In this document: positions 6,809 to 14,070 of the stretch, in pieces
Layout: each line of letters starts with the position of its first letter
Numbering within the stretch: position 1 is the stretch's first letter
Assembly (NCBI GenBank): GCA_023231075.1
Contig: JALNWC010000028.1
Coordinates: forward strand, 1 to 14,793
Direction: 5' to 3'
Source of the DNA: Rhodoferax sp.
Lineage (GTDB): Bacteria > Pseudomonadota > Gammaproteobacteria > Burkholderiales > Burkholderiaceae_C
DNA length: 14,793 nucleotides
Translations under genes and position numbers: made by a program
The notes under the pieces: generated by a model
The model's input: the letters and a program-made list of their open reading frames with translations, nothing else
What the model was told of the DNA's origin: nothing
The model's database searches: none

Positions 6809-7333
6809 TCAAACGCTCCATTTTTTGATGAGCTGCTCGGGTCGCAGGCTGTCGTAACTCTCAAAGGGCTGGTGAATCCAGGGGTTGGTAGGCAAAAATT
6901 CGACCAAATAATCGGGCGTGAACTTGGACAGCGACTTGGTCCAGATCACGGCACTGCGCAACTCGGTGATGGGTTTGTAATTGTTTTTGAGCTGTTCCAT
7001 CACGGCATGAAGCGTGAGTCCGGAATCTGCCAGGTCGTCGACCAGCAACACCTTGCCGGCAATTTCGCCCTTGGGTGTGGTGATGTAGTGGGCGATGTCG
7101 AGGTTACCCTGCTGCGTGCCAGACTCGGCCCGGTAGGAGCTGGTGGACATGATGGCCAGCGGCTTGTCGAAGACACGCGACAAAATATCGCCGGGGCGCA
7201 TGCCACCCCGGGCGAGGCAAAGAATGATGTCGAATTCCCAGCCTGACTGAAAAATCTTGATCGCCAGTTTTTCGATCAGGCCATGGTATTCGTCATAGCT
7301 CACATACAAATGCTTGCCATCTTCTGTCAACAT
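6809..7333 (-). CDS. Phosphoribosyltransferase, purine (xanthine/hypoxanthine-guanine) type
   Basis: A 174-residue type I phosphoribosyltransferase of the COG2236 kind, likely joining a purine base to PRPP in purine salvage. The PRPP-binding motif VLLVDDLADSGLTL (95-108) is intact, including the paired aspartates. A PRPP-loop stretch LARGGMRPGDILSR (40-53) is also present. The C-terminal part has an aromatic WTKSLSKFTPDYLVEF region that may carry base-recognition residues. The start ATG (7333) has AAGGGG five bases upstream, which fixes it well. It follows purA by 63 bases and precedes metC by 18. The pairing with purA supports a purine role: IMP salvage would feed PurA. The exact base (hypoxanthine, guanine or xanthine) cannot be decided here, so no symbol is given. 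Confidence 0.85.
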   Translation of the reverse strand: MLTEDGKHLYVSYDEYHGLIEKLAIKIFQSGWEFDIILCLARGGMRPGDILSRVFDKPLAIMSTSSYRAESGTQQGNLDIAHYITTPKGEIAGKVLLVDDLADSGLTLHAVMEQLKNNYKPITELRSAVIWTKSLSKFTPDYLVEFLPTNPWIHQPFESYDSLRPEQLIKKWSV

Positions 7334-7338
7334 AAATG

Positions 7339-7344
7339 CCCCTT
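7339..7344 (-). promoter_or_regulatory. Ribosome binding site of the phosphoribosyltransferase gene
   Basis: AAGGGG on the minus strand, five bases before ATG 7333. It supports this start and shows the gene can be translated independently of purA. Confidence 0.55.
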
Positions 7345-7396
7345 GAATAATGATCGCTGGCGCGCCACGGATGCCATTGAAAAAACGCGTTCGGGC

Positions 7397-8773
7397 TCAA
7401 TCGGCCAGAAAGGGATGGCGCATCATGATGGTGTGATCGCGGTCCGGACTGGTCGAAATGATGTGCACGGGCACCCCCGTGACCTGCTCGATACGCTGCA
7501 GATAAAGCCGTGCCGCCATGGGCAATTTGTCGTATTGGGTGACCCCCACCGTGCTGTCGCTCCAGCCCTCCATGGTTTCGTAAACGGGTACACAACGCGC
7601 AATGTCGTCGGCGCCCATGGGCAGGATGTCGGTCGCTGCGCCGTCGAGCTCGTAGCCCGTGCACAGCTTCAGTTCTTTCAGGCCGTCCAGCACGTCGAGC
7701 TTGGTGATGCACAAGCCGCTCAAGCCATTGACTTGCGCCGAGCGCTTGAGCAAGGCTGCATCGAACCAGCCGCAGCGCCGGCTGCGCCCGGTGGTGACCC
7801 CTTTTTCAGCACCCACGGTGCTCATGTGCCAGCCCGGCGTGCCTTCGACTTCCCAGTCGAGTTCGGTCGGGAACGGCCCCCCGCCGACGCGGGTGCAATA
7901 GGCCTTGGTAATGCCCAGAATATAGTGCAACAGGCGGGGGCCGACCCCGGCACCGGCGGCCGCATTGCCCGCGACGCAGTTGCTGGAAGTGACAAATGGG
8001 TAGGTGCCGTGATCGACGTCGAGCAAGGTGCCCTGAGCGCCTTCAAACAGCAGGTTCTCGCCCTTCAGATGGGCGTCATTGAGCTCGCGCGAGACATCGG
8101 CCATCATGGGTTTGAGCAGCTCGGCGTGGCGCATGGCTTCTGAATAGACCGCTTCAAACTGCACTTCACCGTCTTTCATGTAGGGTGCCAGTGTCGGGCC
8201 GAAGTCAAAGGCTTTGGAGTCCAGAAAAGTGGTCAATACATGGTTGTGCAGGTCCAGCAGCACGCGCAATTTGTTGGCAAAACGCTCGGGGAACTTGAGG
8301 TCCTGCACGCGCAGGGCACGGCGGGCAACTTTGTCCTCATAAGCGGGGCCAATGCCGCGTCCGGTGGTGCCAATTTTTTCGCTGCCACCCTGCTCCCGCG
8401 CCACTTCACGCGCCACGTCGAGCGCCGCATGGAAAGGCAGGATCAGCGGGCAGGCCTCACTGATGCGCAGGCGCGAACGCACGTCAACACCGACCTTCTC
8501 CAAGCCGGCGATTTCTTCGAACAATTTGGCCGCCGACAGCACCACGCCGTTGCCGATGTAGCACTTGACGCCGGGGCGCATGATGCCGCTCGGAATCAGG
8601 TGCAGCGCGGTCTTGACCCCGTTGATGACCAGCGTGTGGCCCGCGTTGTGGCCACCCTGGAAACGCACCACGCCCTGGGCGCTCTCGGTCAACCAGTCGA
8701 CCAGCTTGCCCTTGCCCTCATCGCCCCACTGGGTGCCCACGACGACAACGTTACGTCCTTTGATAGCAGTCAT
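7397..8773 (-). CDS. purA: Adenylosuccinate synthetase
   Basis: Couples GTP hydrolysis to joining IMP with aspartate, the first step from IMP to AMP, in the cytoplasm. It is 458 residues long, slightly above the E. coli enzyme. The GTP-binding loop GTQWGDEGKGK (13-23) carries the catalytic aspartate Asp18, and GGHNAGHT (40-47) carries the catalytic His46; these match Asp13 and His41 of E. coli with a five-residue offset. Further signatures are GTTGRGIGPAYEDK, EGAQGTLLDVDHGTYPFVTSSN (broken here as EGAQGTLLDVDHG then TYPFVTSSN) and TSPDRDHTI near the C-terminus. The start chosen is ATG 8773, 19 bases after the hisZ stop. An earlier in-frame ATG (8812) would overlap hisZ and add 13 unconserved residues. 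In E. coli purA also follows the hfq-hflX-hflK-hflC-yjeT block, so the linkage is old. Confidence 0.98.
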   Translation of the reverse strand: MTAIKGRNVVVVGTQWGDEGKGKLVDWLTESAQGVVRFQGGHNAGHTLVINGVKTALHLIPSGIMRPGVKCYIGNGVVLSAAKLFEEIAGLEKVGVDVRSRLRISEACPLILPFHAALDVAREVAREQGGSEKIGTTGRGIGPAYEDKVARRALRVQDLKFPERFANKLRVLLDLHNHVLTTFLDSKAFDFGPTLAPYMKDGEVQFEAVYSEAMRHAELLKPMMADVSRELNDAHLKGENLLFEGAQGTLLDVDHGTYPFVTSSNCVAGNAAAGAGVGPRLLHYILGITKAYCTRVGGGPFPTELDWEVEGTPGWHMSTVGAEKGVTTGRSRRCGWFDAALLKRSAQVNGLSGLCITKLDVLDGLKELKLCTGYELDGAATDILPMGADDIARCVPVYETMEGWSDSTVGVTQYDKLPMAARLYLQRIEQVTGVPVHIISTSPDRDHTIMMRHPFLAD

Positions 8774-8792
8774 TTTTCGCTTCTCTATAGTT

Positions 8793-9944
8793 TCAATGCT
8801 TGGCCTGAACAACCCAATGTCCGGCGGCCTCGATCAGCTCGCGGTCGCAATGGAACTCATCCACTTCACTTTCATGACCCGGCAAGATGCACACCACGAT
8901 CTCGCCGCGCGCGCGCAAGGCGGCAATCGCGGCATTGAGACCGGCATCGTCGCGCCAGGGCGCGCGAATGGCCGCCTGCAAGGCGCGCGGCGCCACCACC
9001 GCCACCAGCGCCTTGAGATCGAGACTGAAGCCCGCGGCGGGCCGGTTGCGGCCAAAGACCGCGCCCACTTCGTCATAACGGCCACCGCGCACCAGGGCAT
9101 CGCTGGCACCCGGTGCGTACATGGCAAAGCGAACACCGGTGTAATACGCGTAACCACGCAGGTCCGCGAGGTCAAAACTGAGCTGGGCCGCCGGCAGATG
9201 CTGCGCCAGATAACGCAGACTTTGCAGGGCCTGGTGCACCGCGGGCAAGGCGGGCAGGGTTTTTTCTGCCTCTGCCAGAACGCGCTCATCGCCATACAGT
9301 TGCACCAGCGCCAGCAAGCCCTGACGGACAGGCTGCGGCAAATCGCGGGTGAGCGCAGCCAACTCGGCACTGTCCTTGGCGGCGAGCGCCGCATGCACCT
9401 CCGCCAGCCGGGCCGCGTTCAGGGAAACCCCGGAGAGCAAGGCCGTGACCAATCGGGCGTCCGCGAGATCAACACTGGGGGCCTCCACCTTGGCCGCCCG
9501 GAGACAGTCAAAGGCCAGCGTGAGGATTTCGATGTCAGCCTCCAGTCCCGCATGACCGTAGATTTCTGCGCCCAGCTGCAGCGGCTCGCGCGTGGCATGG
9601 GGTGCACTGGCGCGCGTGTGCAGCACGGGCCCGCAGTAACACAGGCGGGTGACACCGGCACGGTTGAGCAGGTGGGCATCAATGCGGGCCACCTGGGGCG
9701 TGCTGTCAGCGCGCAAGCCCATCATGCGCCCGGAGAGTTGATCGACCAGCTTGAAGGTCTGCAGGTCAAGCGCCGAGCCGGCCCCCGTCAACAGCGATTC
9801 GAGGTGCTCCAGCAAAGGCGGCATGACCAGTTCATAGCCGTAGCTGCGTGCGGTATCAAGCAAGTCGCGGCGAAGTTCTTCGATGTGGCGGGCCTCGGAA
9901 GGCAGGACATCGGCAATGTGATCCGGCAGAACCCAAGCGGACAT
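8793..9944 (-). CDS. hisZ: ATP phosphoribosyltransferase regulatory subunit
   Basis: A 383-residue paralogue of histidyl-tRNA synthetase without aminoacylation activity. It assembles with the short form of HisG into a hetero-octamer and gives histidine feedback control to the first step of histidine synthesis. It starts MSAWVLPDHIADVLPSEA, as HisZ proteins commonly do. Class II synthetase core features are seen: YELVMPPLLEHLESLL (37-52) and the motif-2-like MGLRADSTPQVARI (75-88). A later RGGRYDEVGAVFGRNRPAAG segment, typical of the family, is present; the anticodon-binding domain is absent, as expected. ATG 9944 is preferred; an earlier in-frame ATG at 9986 adds 14 residues that overlap the putative promoter. 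No strong ribosome site is seen before either. The organism should therefore carry a short hisG elsewhere. The purA start is 19 bases downstream. Confidence 0.95.
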   Translation of the reverse strand: MSAWVLPDHIADVLPSEARHIEELRRDLLDTARSYGYELVMPPLLEHLESLLTGAGSALDLQTFKLVDQLSGRMMGLRADSTPQVARIDAHLLNRAGVTRLCYCGPVLHTRASAPHATREPLQLGAEIYGHAGLEADIEILTLAFDCLRAAKVEAPSVDLADARLVTALLSGVSLNAARLAEVHAALAAKDSAELAALTRDLPQPVRQGLLALVQLYGDERVLAEAEKTLPALPAVHQALQSLRYLAQHLPAAQLSFDLADLRGYAYYTGVRFAMYAPGASDALVRGGRYDEVGAVFGRNRPAAGFSLDLKALVAVVAPRALQAAIRAPWRDDAGLNAAIAALRARGEIVVCILPGHESEVDEFHCDRELIEAAGHWVVQAKH

Positions 9945-9972
9945 GTGATTTTGAGAGGCTGTTAAATACGCG

Positions 9973-10001
9973 ATTTTACCGGGCAAAAGTTCGGGACTGA
10001 A
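9973..10001 (-). promoter_or_regulatory. Candidate promoter for hisZ-purA
   Basis: Minus strand: TAAAAT (9973-9978, five of six -10 bases) with TTCAGT (9996-10001, three of six -35 bases) 17 bases upstream. The -10 and its flank (TAAAATCGC) are the same as at the small-gene promoter at 5536. It would start transcription near 9966, about 20 bases before hisZ. The -35 is weak, so this is tentative. Confidence 0.3.
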
Positions 10002-10190
10002 TCAAACCAGCCAGCAAATCAGCCCCAGCCCCAGCAACAGGCTGCACAAGCCAAAGAACCGCAACTGGCCGTCGCTGAGCTTGAGAATCTGGACAAAGGT
10101 CTGGCGCCAGGTGCCGGGTGAAACGAAGGGCATGAAGCCCTCGATCACCAGCACCAGCGCCATGGCCAGCCAAAAGGTGGTGCTGTCCAA
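10002..10190 (-). CDS. DUF2065 (YjeT-like) small inner-membrane protein, TTG start
   Basis: A 62-residue protein of the DUF2065 family, with no established function. It has two predicted membrane segments, about 5-22 (TFWLAMALVLVIEGFMPF) and 43-61 (LRFFGLCSLLLGLGLICWL). The loop between them carries the conserved pattern SPGTWRQTF. The family includes E. coli YjeT, which likewise lies just after hflC and before purA, so the position itself supports the call. The start codon is TTG (10190): no ATG or GTG occurs between the hflC stop and this point in frame, and the next ATG would cut into the first membrane segment. GGGG nine bases upstream may be the ribosome site. It begins 14 bases after the hflC stop. 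Its constant location suggests a link to the HflKC membrane complex, but this is inference. Confidence 0.88.
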   Translation of the reverse strand: MDSTTFWLAMALVLVIEGFMPFVSPGTWRQTFVQILKLSDGQLRFFGLCSLLLGLGLICWLV

Positions 10191-10204
10191 ACCAGCCCCA
10201 AGCC

Positions 10205-11101
10205 TTACTTTTTGGGATTTGCGGTCAGGCCACCGCGCATGGACCTGAAAAACTCCGAGCTCGACGGGTCGAGCACCATGACGTCGTTTTTACTGGCAAA
10301 CGACGCCTTGTAAGCATCCAGGCTGCGGTAGAACTGGGCGAACTGGGGGTCGCGGCCAAACGCTTCGGCGTACAGACGCGCCGCTTCGGCATCGCCCTCG
10401 CCCTTGAACTTCTGGGCGTCGCGGTAGGCATTGGCCACGGTGATTTCACGTTGGCGGTCGGCATCGGCCCGAATTTTTTCACCTTCGGCAAAACCGGTGG
10501 AGCGCAACTCGTTGGCGACGCGCTTGCGCTCGGCCTCCATGCGGCGGTAGACCGATTCGGTGATGGCATCCACGTAATCGACCCGGGTGATGCGCACGTC
10601 GATCACATCCACGCCCCAGGGCTTGGCGCCGCGCACCTGGCTCAGGACTTCAGCCTTGACATCGTTCATCACTTCTTCACGCTTGGCCGACAGCAGCTCC
10701 TTGACGGTACGCTTGTTGACTTCTTCCTGAAAGGCGTTGCGCACCACGCGGTTGAGCTGGCTGGCGCCGGCCGCTTCGGTGGTGCCCACATTGCGGATGT
10801 ACTCGGTGGGCTCGGCAATGCGCCAGCGCACGTACCAGTCGATCACCACCCGCTGTTTCTCGGCCGTCAGCACCGGTTCGTTGTCGGTGCTGTCGAGCGT
10901 CAGCAGGCGCTTGTCGATGTAGGACACATTCTGGAATGGCGGCGGCAATTTGAAATTCAAGCCCGGTTCAGTGATCACTTCCTTGATTTGACCCAGGGCC
11001 AGCACCACACCAAACTGGCGCTGATCCACCACGAAGAGCATCGAGTTGAGCAGCACCAAAGCAAAAAGAATGCTTGAAAAAATAAATCCTAAGCGGTTCA
11101 T
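10205..11101 (-). CDS. hflC: HflC, SPFH-domain modulator of FtsH protease
   Basis: A 298-residue inner-membrane protein that pairs with HflK in a large periplasmic cage around the FtsH protease and modulates degradation of membrane proteins. One N-terminal membrane anchor (about 4-25, GFIFSSILFALVLLNSMLFVV) is followed by a band-7/SPFH domain, with VVDQRQFGVVLALGQI and EPGLNFKLPPPF near the start. A long charged helix follows (VYRRMEAERKRVANELRS then EGEKIRADADRQREITVA), typical of SPFH cage helices. The C-terminal part has FAQFYRSLDAYKASF and DPSSSEFF, both conserved in HflC. It is somewhat shorter than E. coli HflC. It starts 9 bases after hflK with a strong AGGAG that overlaps the hflK stop codon, so HflK and HflC are probably made in matched amounts. 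Confidence 0.97.
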   Translation of the reverse strand: MNRLGFIFSSILFALVLLNSMLFVVDQRQFGVVLALGQIKEVITEPGLNFKLPPPFQNVSYIDKRLLTLDSTDNEPVLTAEKQRVVIDWYVRWRIAEPTEYIRNVGTTEAAGASQLNRVVRNAFQEEVNKRTVKELLSAKREEVMNDVKAEVLSQVRGAKPWGVDVIDVRITRVDYVDAITESVYRRMEAERKRVANELRSTGFAEGEKIRADADRQREITVANAYRDAQKFKGEGDAEAARLYAEAFGRDPQFAQFYRSLDAYKASFASKNDVMVLDPSSSEFFRSMRGGLTANPKK

Positions 11102-11107
11102 GCCGGG

Positions 11108-11112
11108 CTCCT
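11108..11112 (-). promoter_or_regulatory. Ribosome binding site of hflC overlapping the hflK stop
   Basis: AGGAG on the minus strand, six bases before ATG 11101; its first bases lie within the hflK stop TAG (11111-11113). This fits termination-reinitiation coupling of hflK and hflC. Confidence 0.65.
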
Positions 11113-12523
11113 ATCGGGTTTCACGGGAACGGTCACGCGCCGCATCGCGGGCACGCGCATCCGAAATGGCGGCAGCGGCATTGGCCGGACTGGGCGAGTT
11201 CGACAACGGCACGCTAGAGGTGCCTTCAGTCGCTTGGGCTGTCACCTGCATGAGCTTGTCGAGCGGCAGGTAAAGCAGGTTGCTGCCCTGCCTGGAATCC
11301 ACCATGATTTTGGTCACGTTGCCGTAAATTTCCTGCATGGCATCGATGTACATGCGGTCACGCGTGACCTGGGGTGCTTTTTGGTACTCGGCGAGCACCG
11401 ACTTGAAACGTTGCGCGTCACCCTGGGCCTGCGCCACGATGCGCGCCTTGTAGGCATCAGCCTCTTCCTTCAGGCGCGAAGCCGCACCGACGGCACGCGG
11501 AACAACGTCGTTGGCGTAGGCCTGGGCTTCGTTCTTGGCGCGCTCGCGCTCCTGACCGGCCTTGAGCACATCGTCAAAAGCGGCCTGCACCTGTTCGGGA
11601 GGCCGCACGCCGCCTTGCTGCAGGTTGATACCGACCACCTCGACCCCCACCTTGTAGCGGTCCAGGATGGTCTGCATCATGGCGCGCACGCGCGGCGCGA
11701 TCTGGTCACGCTCTTCAGACAGGGCGCTGTCCATTTTCATCTTGCCGACCACTTCGCGCACCGCCGTTTCAGCCGCCTGCACCACGGCATCCGTGGGATT
11801 TTTGCTCTCGAACAAAAAGGCGCGTGCGTCGTTCAAGCGGTATTGCACGGCAAACTTGATCTCGACAATGTTTTCGTCCTCGGTCAGCATCGCCGACTCA
11901 CGCAAGCCGGTGGCCTTGATGACCACGTCACGGCCCACATCGACAGACCGGATCTGGGTCACAAAAACGAGCTCGTGACGCTGGATCGGATAAGGCAGAC
12001 GCCAATTGAAACCGGCACCCACGGTGGCGTTGTACCGGCCAAACTGGGTAATGACCGCCTGTTGGCCTTCCTGCACGATGAAGAAACCGGTGCCGAGCCA
12101 GATCAATACCGCCACCGCGGCCACCAGCCCCATGCCGATACCGGCACTTTTCATGTCGGGCTGAAAACTACCGCCGCCACCCGAACCGCCGCCGCCGCCG
12201 CCGCGAATGGGCGTGGCGCCGCGACCGCCGCCTTTGACGTTGCCGAACAGGCCGCCGAGCTTGCGATTGAAATCACGCCACAACTCGTCGAGATCGGGCG
12301 GTCCCTGGTTGCCACCGCGCTTGGGTCCGGAAGACCCCTGATTGGGCGGGGGCGTGTCGGGTGCTTGCTCCGGAGGTTTTGCTGCGCCCTGACCCTCGCT
12401 TGCGTCGGAGGGGTCATCGGAGCGGCCCCAACGGGGATCGTTCAGATTGAACATGCCACGAAGTCGGGACGGCAATGAAGCCAGACTAAAAATCGGTCGT
12501 TGAAGTTTCATCGAATCACTCAT
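11111..12523 (-). CDS. hflK: HflK, SPFH-domain partner of HflC
   Basis: A 470-residue partner of HflC in the FtsH-HflKC complex. The N-terminal cytoplasmic part contains GMFNLNDPRWGRSDD (23-37), a Pro/Gly/Gln-rich linker, then PPDLDELWRDFNRKLGGLFG (75-94), a conserved HflK stretch. A glycine-rich linker (98-118) leads into one membrane segment (about 128-150, GMGLVAAVAVLIWLGTGFFIV region). The SPFH domain begins VQEGQQAVITQFGRY and includes GFNWRLPYPIQ. A later helical region holds AYANDVVPRAVGAASRLKEEADAY, split here as AYANDVVPRAVGAA and SRLKEEADAYKARI. It is longer than the E. coli protein, mostly from the N-terminal linker. The start ATG (12523) overlaps the hflX stop as ATGA, which supports this start over the internal ATG at codon 24 that aligns with the FNLNDPRWG motif. 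Confidence 0.97.
   Translation of the reverse strand: MSDSMKLQRPIFSLASLPSRLRGMFNLNDPRWGRSDDPSDASEGQGAAKPPEQAPDTPPPNQGSSGPKRGGNQGPPDLDELWRDFNRKLGGLFGNVKGGGRGATPIRGGGGGGSGGGGSFQPDMKSAGIGMGLVAAVAVLIWLGTGFFIVQEGQQAVITQFGRYNATVGAGFNWRLPYPIQRHELVFVTQIRSVDVGRDVVIKATGLRESAMLTEDENIVEIKFAVQYRLNDARAFLFESKNPTDAVVQAAETAVREVVGKMKMDSALSEERDQIAPRVRAMMQTILDRYKVGVEVVGINLQQGGVRPPEQVQAAFDDVLKAGQERERAKNEAQAYANDVVPRAVGAASRLKEEADAYKARIVAQAQGDAQRFKSVLAEYQKAPQVTRDRMYIDAMQEIYGNVTKIMVDSRQGSNLLYLPLDKLMQVTAQATEGTSSVPLSNSPSPANAAAAISDARARDAARDRSRETR
12186..12203. repeat. hflK: Six tandem CCG triplets in hflK
   Basis: Six perfect CCG units (CGG on the coding strand) encode part of the glycine-rich linker before the membrane segment of HflK. 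Glycine codons continue on both sides. Such a tract may change length by slippage in whole codons without breaking the frame. Confidence 0.8.
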
Positions 12524-13725
12524 ATTTGTTTTGACGCCATTGTGCCGAAGCTGGCGTCAGCCTCATGACTGGCATGGAAATCTGGCGACAAGGAATCTGT
12601 TGGAGAACCCCGAATTTTCTCCACCAGCATCTCACGCAGCAAGGGCAAGCCCTCACCGGTATGCGCGCTCAAGAACACGCGTGGCGTGGGCACGCCCGCC
12701 AGCTCGTAGATGTCCTTCAGCGCCGTGGGCCGCAGAGCCGGGTCGACCTGATCGAGTTTGTTGAAAACCAGCAGATGGGGAATATCGCCCGCGCCAATTT
12801 CAGACAGCACGCGCTGCACCTCGGCGATCTGCTCGAGATGATTGGGGCTGGAGAAATCAACCACATGCAAGAGCAGGTCGGCATCCACAGCCTCCTGCAA
12901 GGTGGCCTGGAAGGCGTTGACCAGCCCGTGCGGCAGGTCACGGATGAAACCGACGGTATCGGACAGGGAAATCACCCGCCCGAGCTCCCCCAGGTACAAC
13001 TGGCGAGTGGTGGTGTCCAGCGTGGCAAACAGCTGGTCGGCCGCATACACACGCGCCTTGACCAGCGCATTGAACAGCGTGGACTTGCCGGCGTTGGTGT
13101 AACCCACCAGCGAGATAGTGAAGGCGTCACGGCGCTCGCGCTGGCGGCGCTGGGTTTGCCGTTGCCGCTTGACCTTGACGAGCCGCTCCTTGATGCGCTT
13201 GATGTTGTCCGCGATCATGCGCCGGTCCAGCTCGATTTGTGATTCACCCGGTCCGCCGCGCATGCCGATGCCGCCGCTTTGACGCTCGAGGTGCGACCAG
13301 CGCCGCACCAGGCGGGTGCTCAGGTACTGCAGTCGGGCCAGTTCGACCTGCAGTTTGCCTTCATGGCTGCGCGCGCGCTGGGCAAAAATCTGGAGAATCA
13401 ACAAGGTGCGGTCGTTCACCGGGAGTTGCAGATGGCGTTCGAGATTGCGCTGCTGCGCCGGACTCAGGCTCTGATCAAAAAGCACTTCCTGCACGCCCAG
13501 TTGGGTGGCGAGTTGCTTGATTTCATCGGCCTTGCCACTGCCAATGAACAGGGCCGCGTCAGGTGCCTTGCGCTTGCAGGTGATGCGGGCCACGGGCGTC
13601 AGACCGGCAGTCTCAGCCAGCAGACCGAGTTCTTCGAGTTGCTCGTCAAATAAGGGAAGACCGAAATCGACCCCCACCAGCAAGGTGGGGGTGACGGGTT
13701 GATCAGGCTGCTGCAGGTTGTTCAC
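12520..13725 (-). CDS. hflX: HflX, ribosome-associated GTPase
   Basis: A 401-residue GTPase that binds the 50S subunit and splits stalled ribosomes, mainly under heat or antibiotic stress. The N-terminal HflX domain includes ITCKRKAPDAALFIGSGKA (48-66), FDQSLSPAQQRNLE and the glycine loop QSGGIGMRGGPGESQIELD (149-167). A basic coiled-coil linker (about 170-199) leads into the G domain: G1 GYTNAGKST (208-216), G2 FATLDTTTR (233-241), G3 DTVGF (256-260), G4 NKLD (322-325) and G5 SAHTGEG (353-359). The short C-terminal tail is not conserved. The start is GTG (13725); an in-frame TGA lies three codons upstream and no better start occurs before the first beta strand. The gene overlaps hfq by 23 bases in another frame, and its stop overlaps the hflK start. 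Translation is probably coupled to hfq, since the GAGG before the GTG is too close to work as a normal ribosome site. Confidence 0.97.
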   Translation of the reverse strand: MNNLQQPDQPVTPTLLVGVDFGLPLFDEQLEELGLLAETAGLTPVARITCKRKAPDAALFIGSGKADEIKQLATQLGVQEVLFDQSLSPAQQRNLERHLQLPVNDRTLLILQIFAQRARSHEGKLQVELARLQYLSTRLVRRWSHLERQSGGIGMRGGPGESQIELDRRMIADNIKRIKERLVKVKRQRQTQRRQRERRDAFTISLVGYTNAGKSTLFNALVKARVYAADQLFATLDTTTRQLYLGELGRVISLSDTVGFIRDLPHGLVNAFQATLQEAVDADLLLHVVDFSSPNHLEQIAEVQRVLSEIGAGDIPHLLVFNKLDQVDPALRPTALKDIYELAGVPTPRVFLSAHTGEGLPLLREMLVEKIRGSPTDSLSPDFHASHEADASFGTMASKQI

Positions 13726-13951
13726 CCTCTGTCACTGAAAAATTGACGGCCCGACCCGGCACGATGGTCGAAATGGCGTGTTTGTACACCATTTGTGTCA
13801 CGGTGTTGCGCAACAGCACGACGTATTGATCGAACGATTCAATTTGACCTTGTAACTTGATGCCATTGACCAAATAAATTGACACAGGAATATGCTCCCG
13901 ACGCAATGCGTTCAGAAATGGATCTTGCAAGAGTTGGCCTTTGTTATTCAC
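13703..13951 (-). CDS. hfq: Hfq, RNA chaperone
   Basis: An 82-residue Sm-like RNA chaperone. It forms a hexamer that pairs small RNAs with mRNAs, using a proximal face for U-rich sRNA ends and a distal face for A-rich mRNA. It opens with NNKGQLLQDPFLNALRRE (2-19), carrying Gln and Asp at positions 8-11 of the proximal site and the rim patch NALRRE. Sm1 includes VSIYLVNGIKLQGQIESFDQ (23-42), and Sm2 holds QMVYKHAIST (53-62) with Lys57 and His58. The C-terminal tail is short (VTEGEQPAAA). The start is GTG 13951 with GGAG six bases upstream; the frame stays open to an ATG at 13996, but that would add 15 residues foreign to the family and skip the good ribosome site. It overlaps hflX by 23 bases. 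The gap of 119 bases to der holds a candidate promoter. Confidence 0.98.
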   Translation of the reverse strand: MNNKGQLLQDPFLNALRREHIPVSIYLVNGIKLQGQIESFDQYVVLLRNTVTQMVYKHAISTIVPGRAVNFSVTEGEQPAAA

Positions 13952-13957
13952 GATATT

Positions 13958-13961
13958 CTCC
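13958..13961 (-). promoter_or_regulatory. hfq: Ribosome binding site of hfq (decides the GTG start)
   Basis: GGAG on the minus strand, six bases before GTG 13951. It selects the 82-residue Hfq over the longer form beginning at ATG 13996. Confidence 0.7.
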
Positions 13962-13986
13962 GTGTTCGGAAATTTAAGAAGAGGTG

Positions 13987-13995
13987 ACGATACCA
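13987..13995 (-). promoter_or_regulatory. hfq: Candidate extended -10 promoter for hfq
   Basis: TGGTATCGT on the minus strand fits an extended -10 (TGn plus TATCGT, four of six -10 bases). No convincing -35 is seen. Transcription would start near 13980, leaving a leader of about 29 bases that contains the ribosome site. The 119-base der-hfq gap holds no other clear signal. Confidence 0.3.
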
Positions 13996-14070
13996 CAGTG
14001 CCATCGCGCGTTCGCAGGGGAGCGTGGCTAATTCCTCAAGAAAACCCGCGCCACCGAAAAACAGGGCAAA

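Noticed and set aside
5915..7246. Long plus-strand open frame (443 codons) opposite metC and the phosphoribosyltransferase gene
   Set aside because: It is antisense to two well-supported genes, crosses their boundary, has low-complexity Gln/His/Gly-rich translation and no recognisable domain; such frames are expected opposite GC-rich genes.
8774..8812. Upstream ATG for purA at 8812
   Set aside because: It would overlap the hisZ end and add 13 residues not typical of PurA; ATG 8773 fits the family N-terminus.
8565..9965. Long plus-strand open frame (466 codons) opposite purA and hisZ
   Set aside because: Antisense shadow of two conserved enzymes, with no domain or ribosome site.
11234..12478. 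Long plus-strand open frame (414 codons) opposite hflK
   Set aside because: Mirrors hflK codon periodicity; His/Leu/Gly-rich with no family motif.
13952..13996. Longer Hfq beginning at ATG 13996
   Set aside because: The extra 15 residues include the region holding the GGAG ribosome site for GTG 13951 and do not match known Hfq N-termini.
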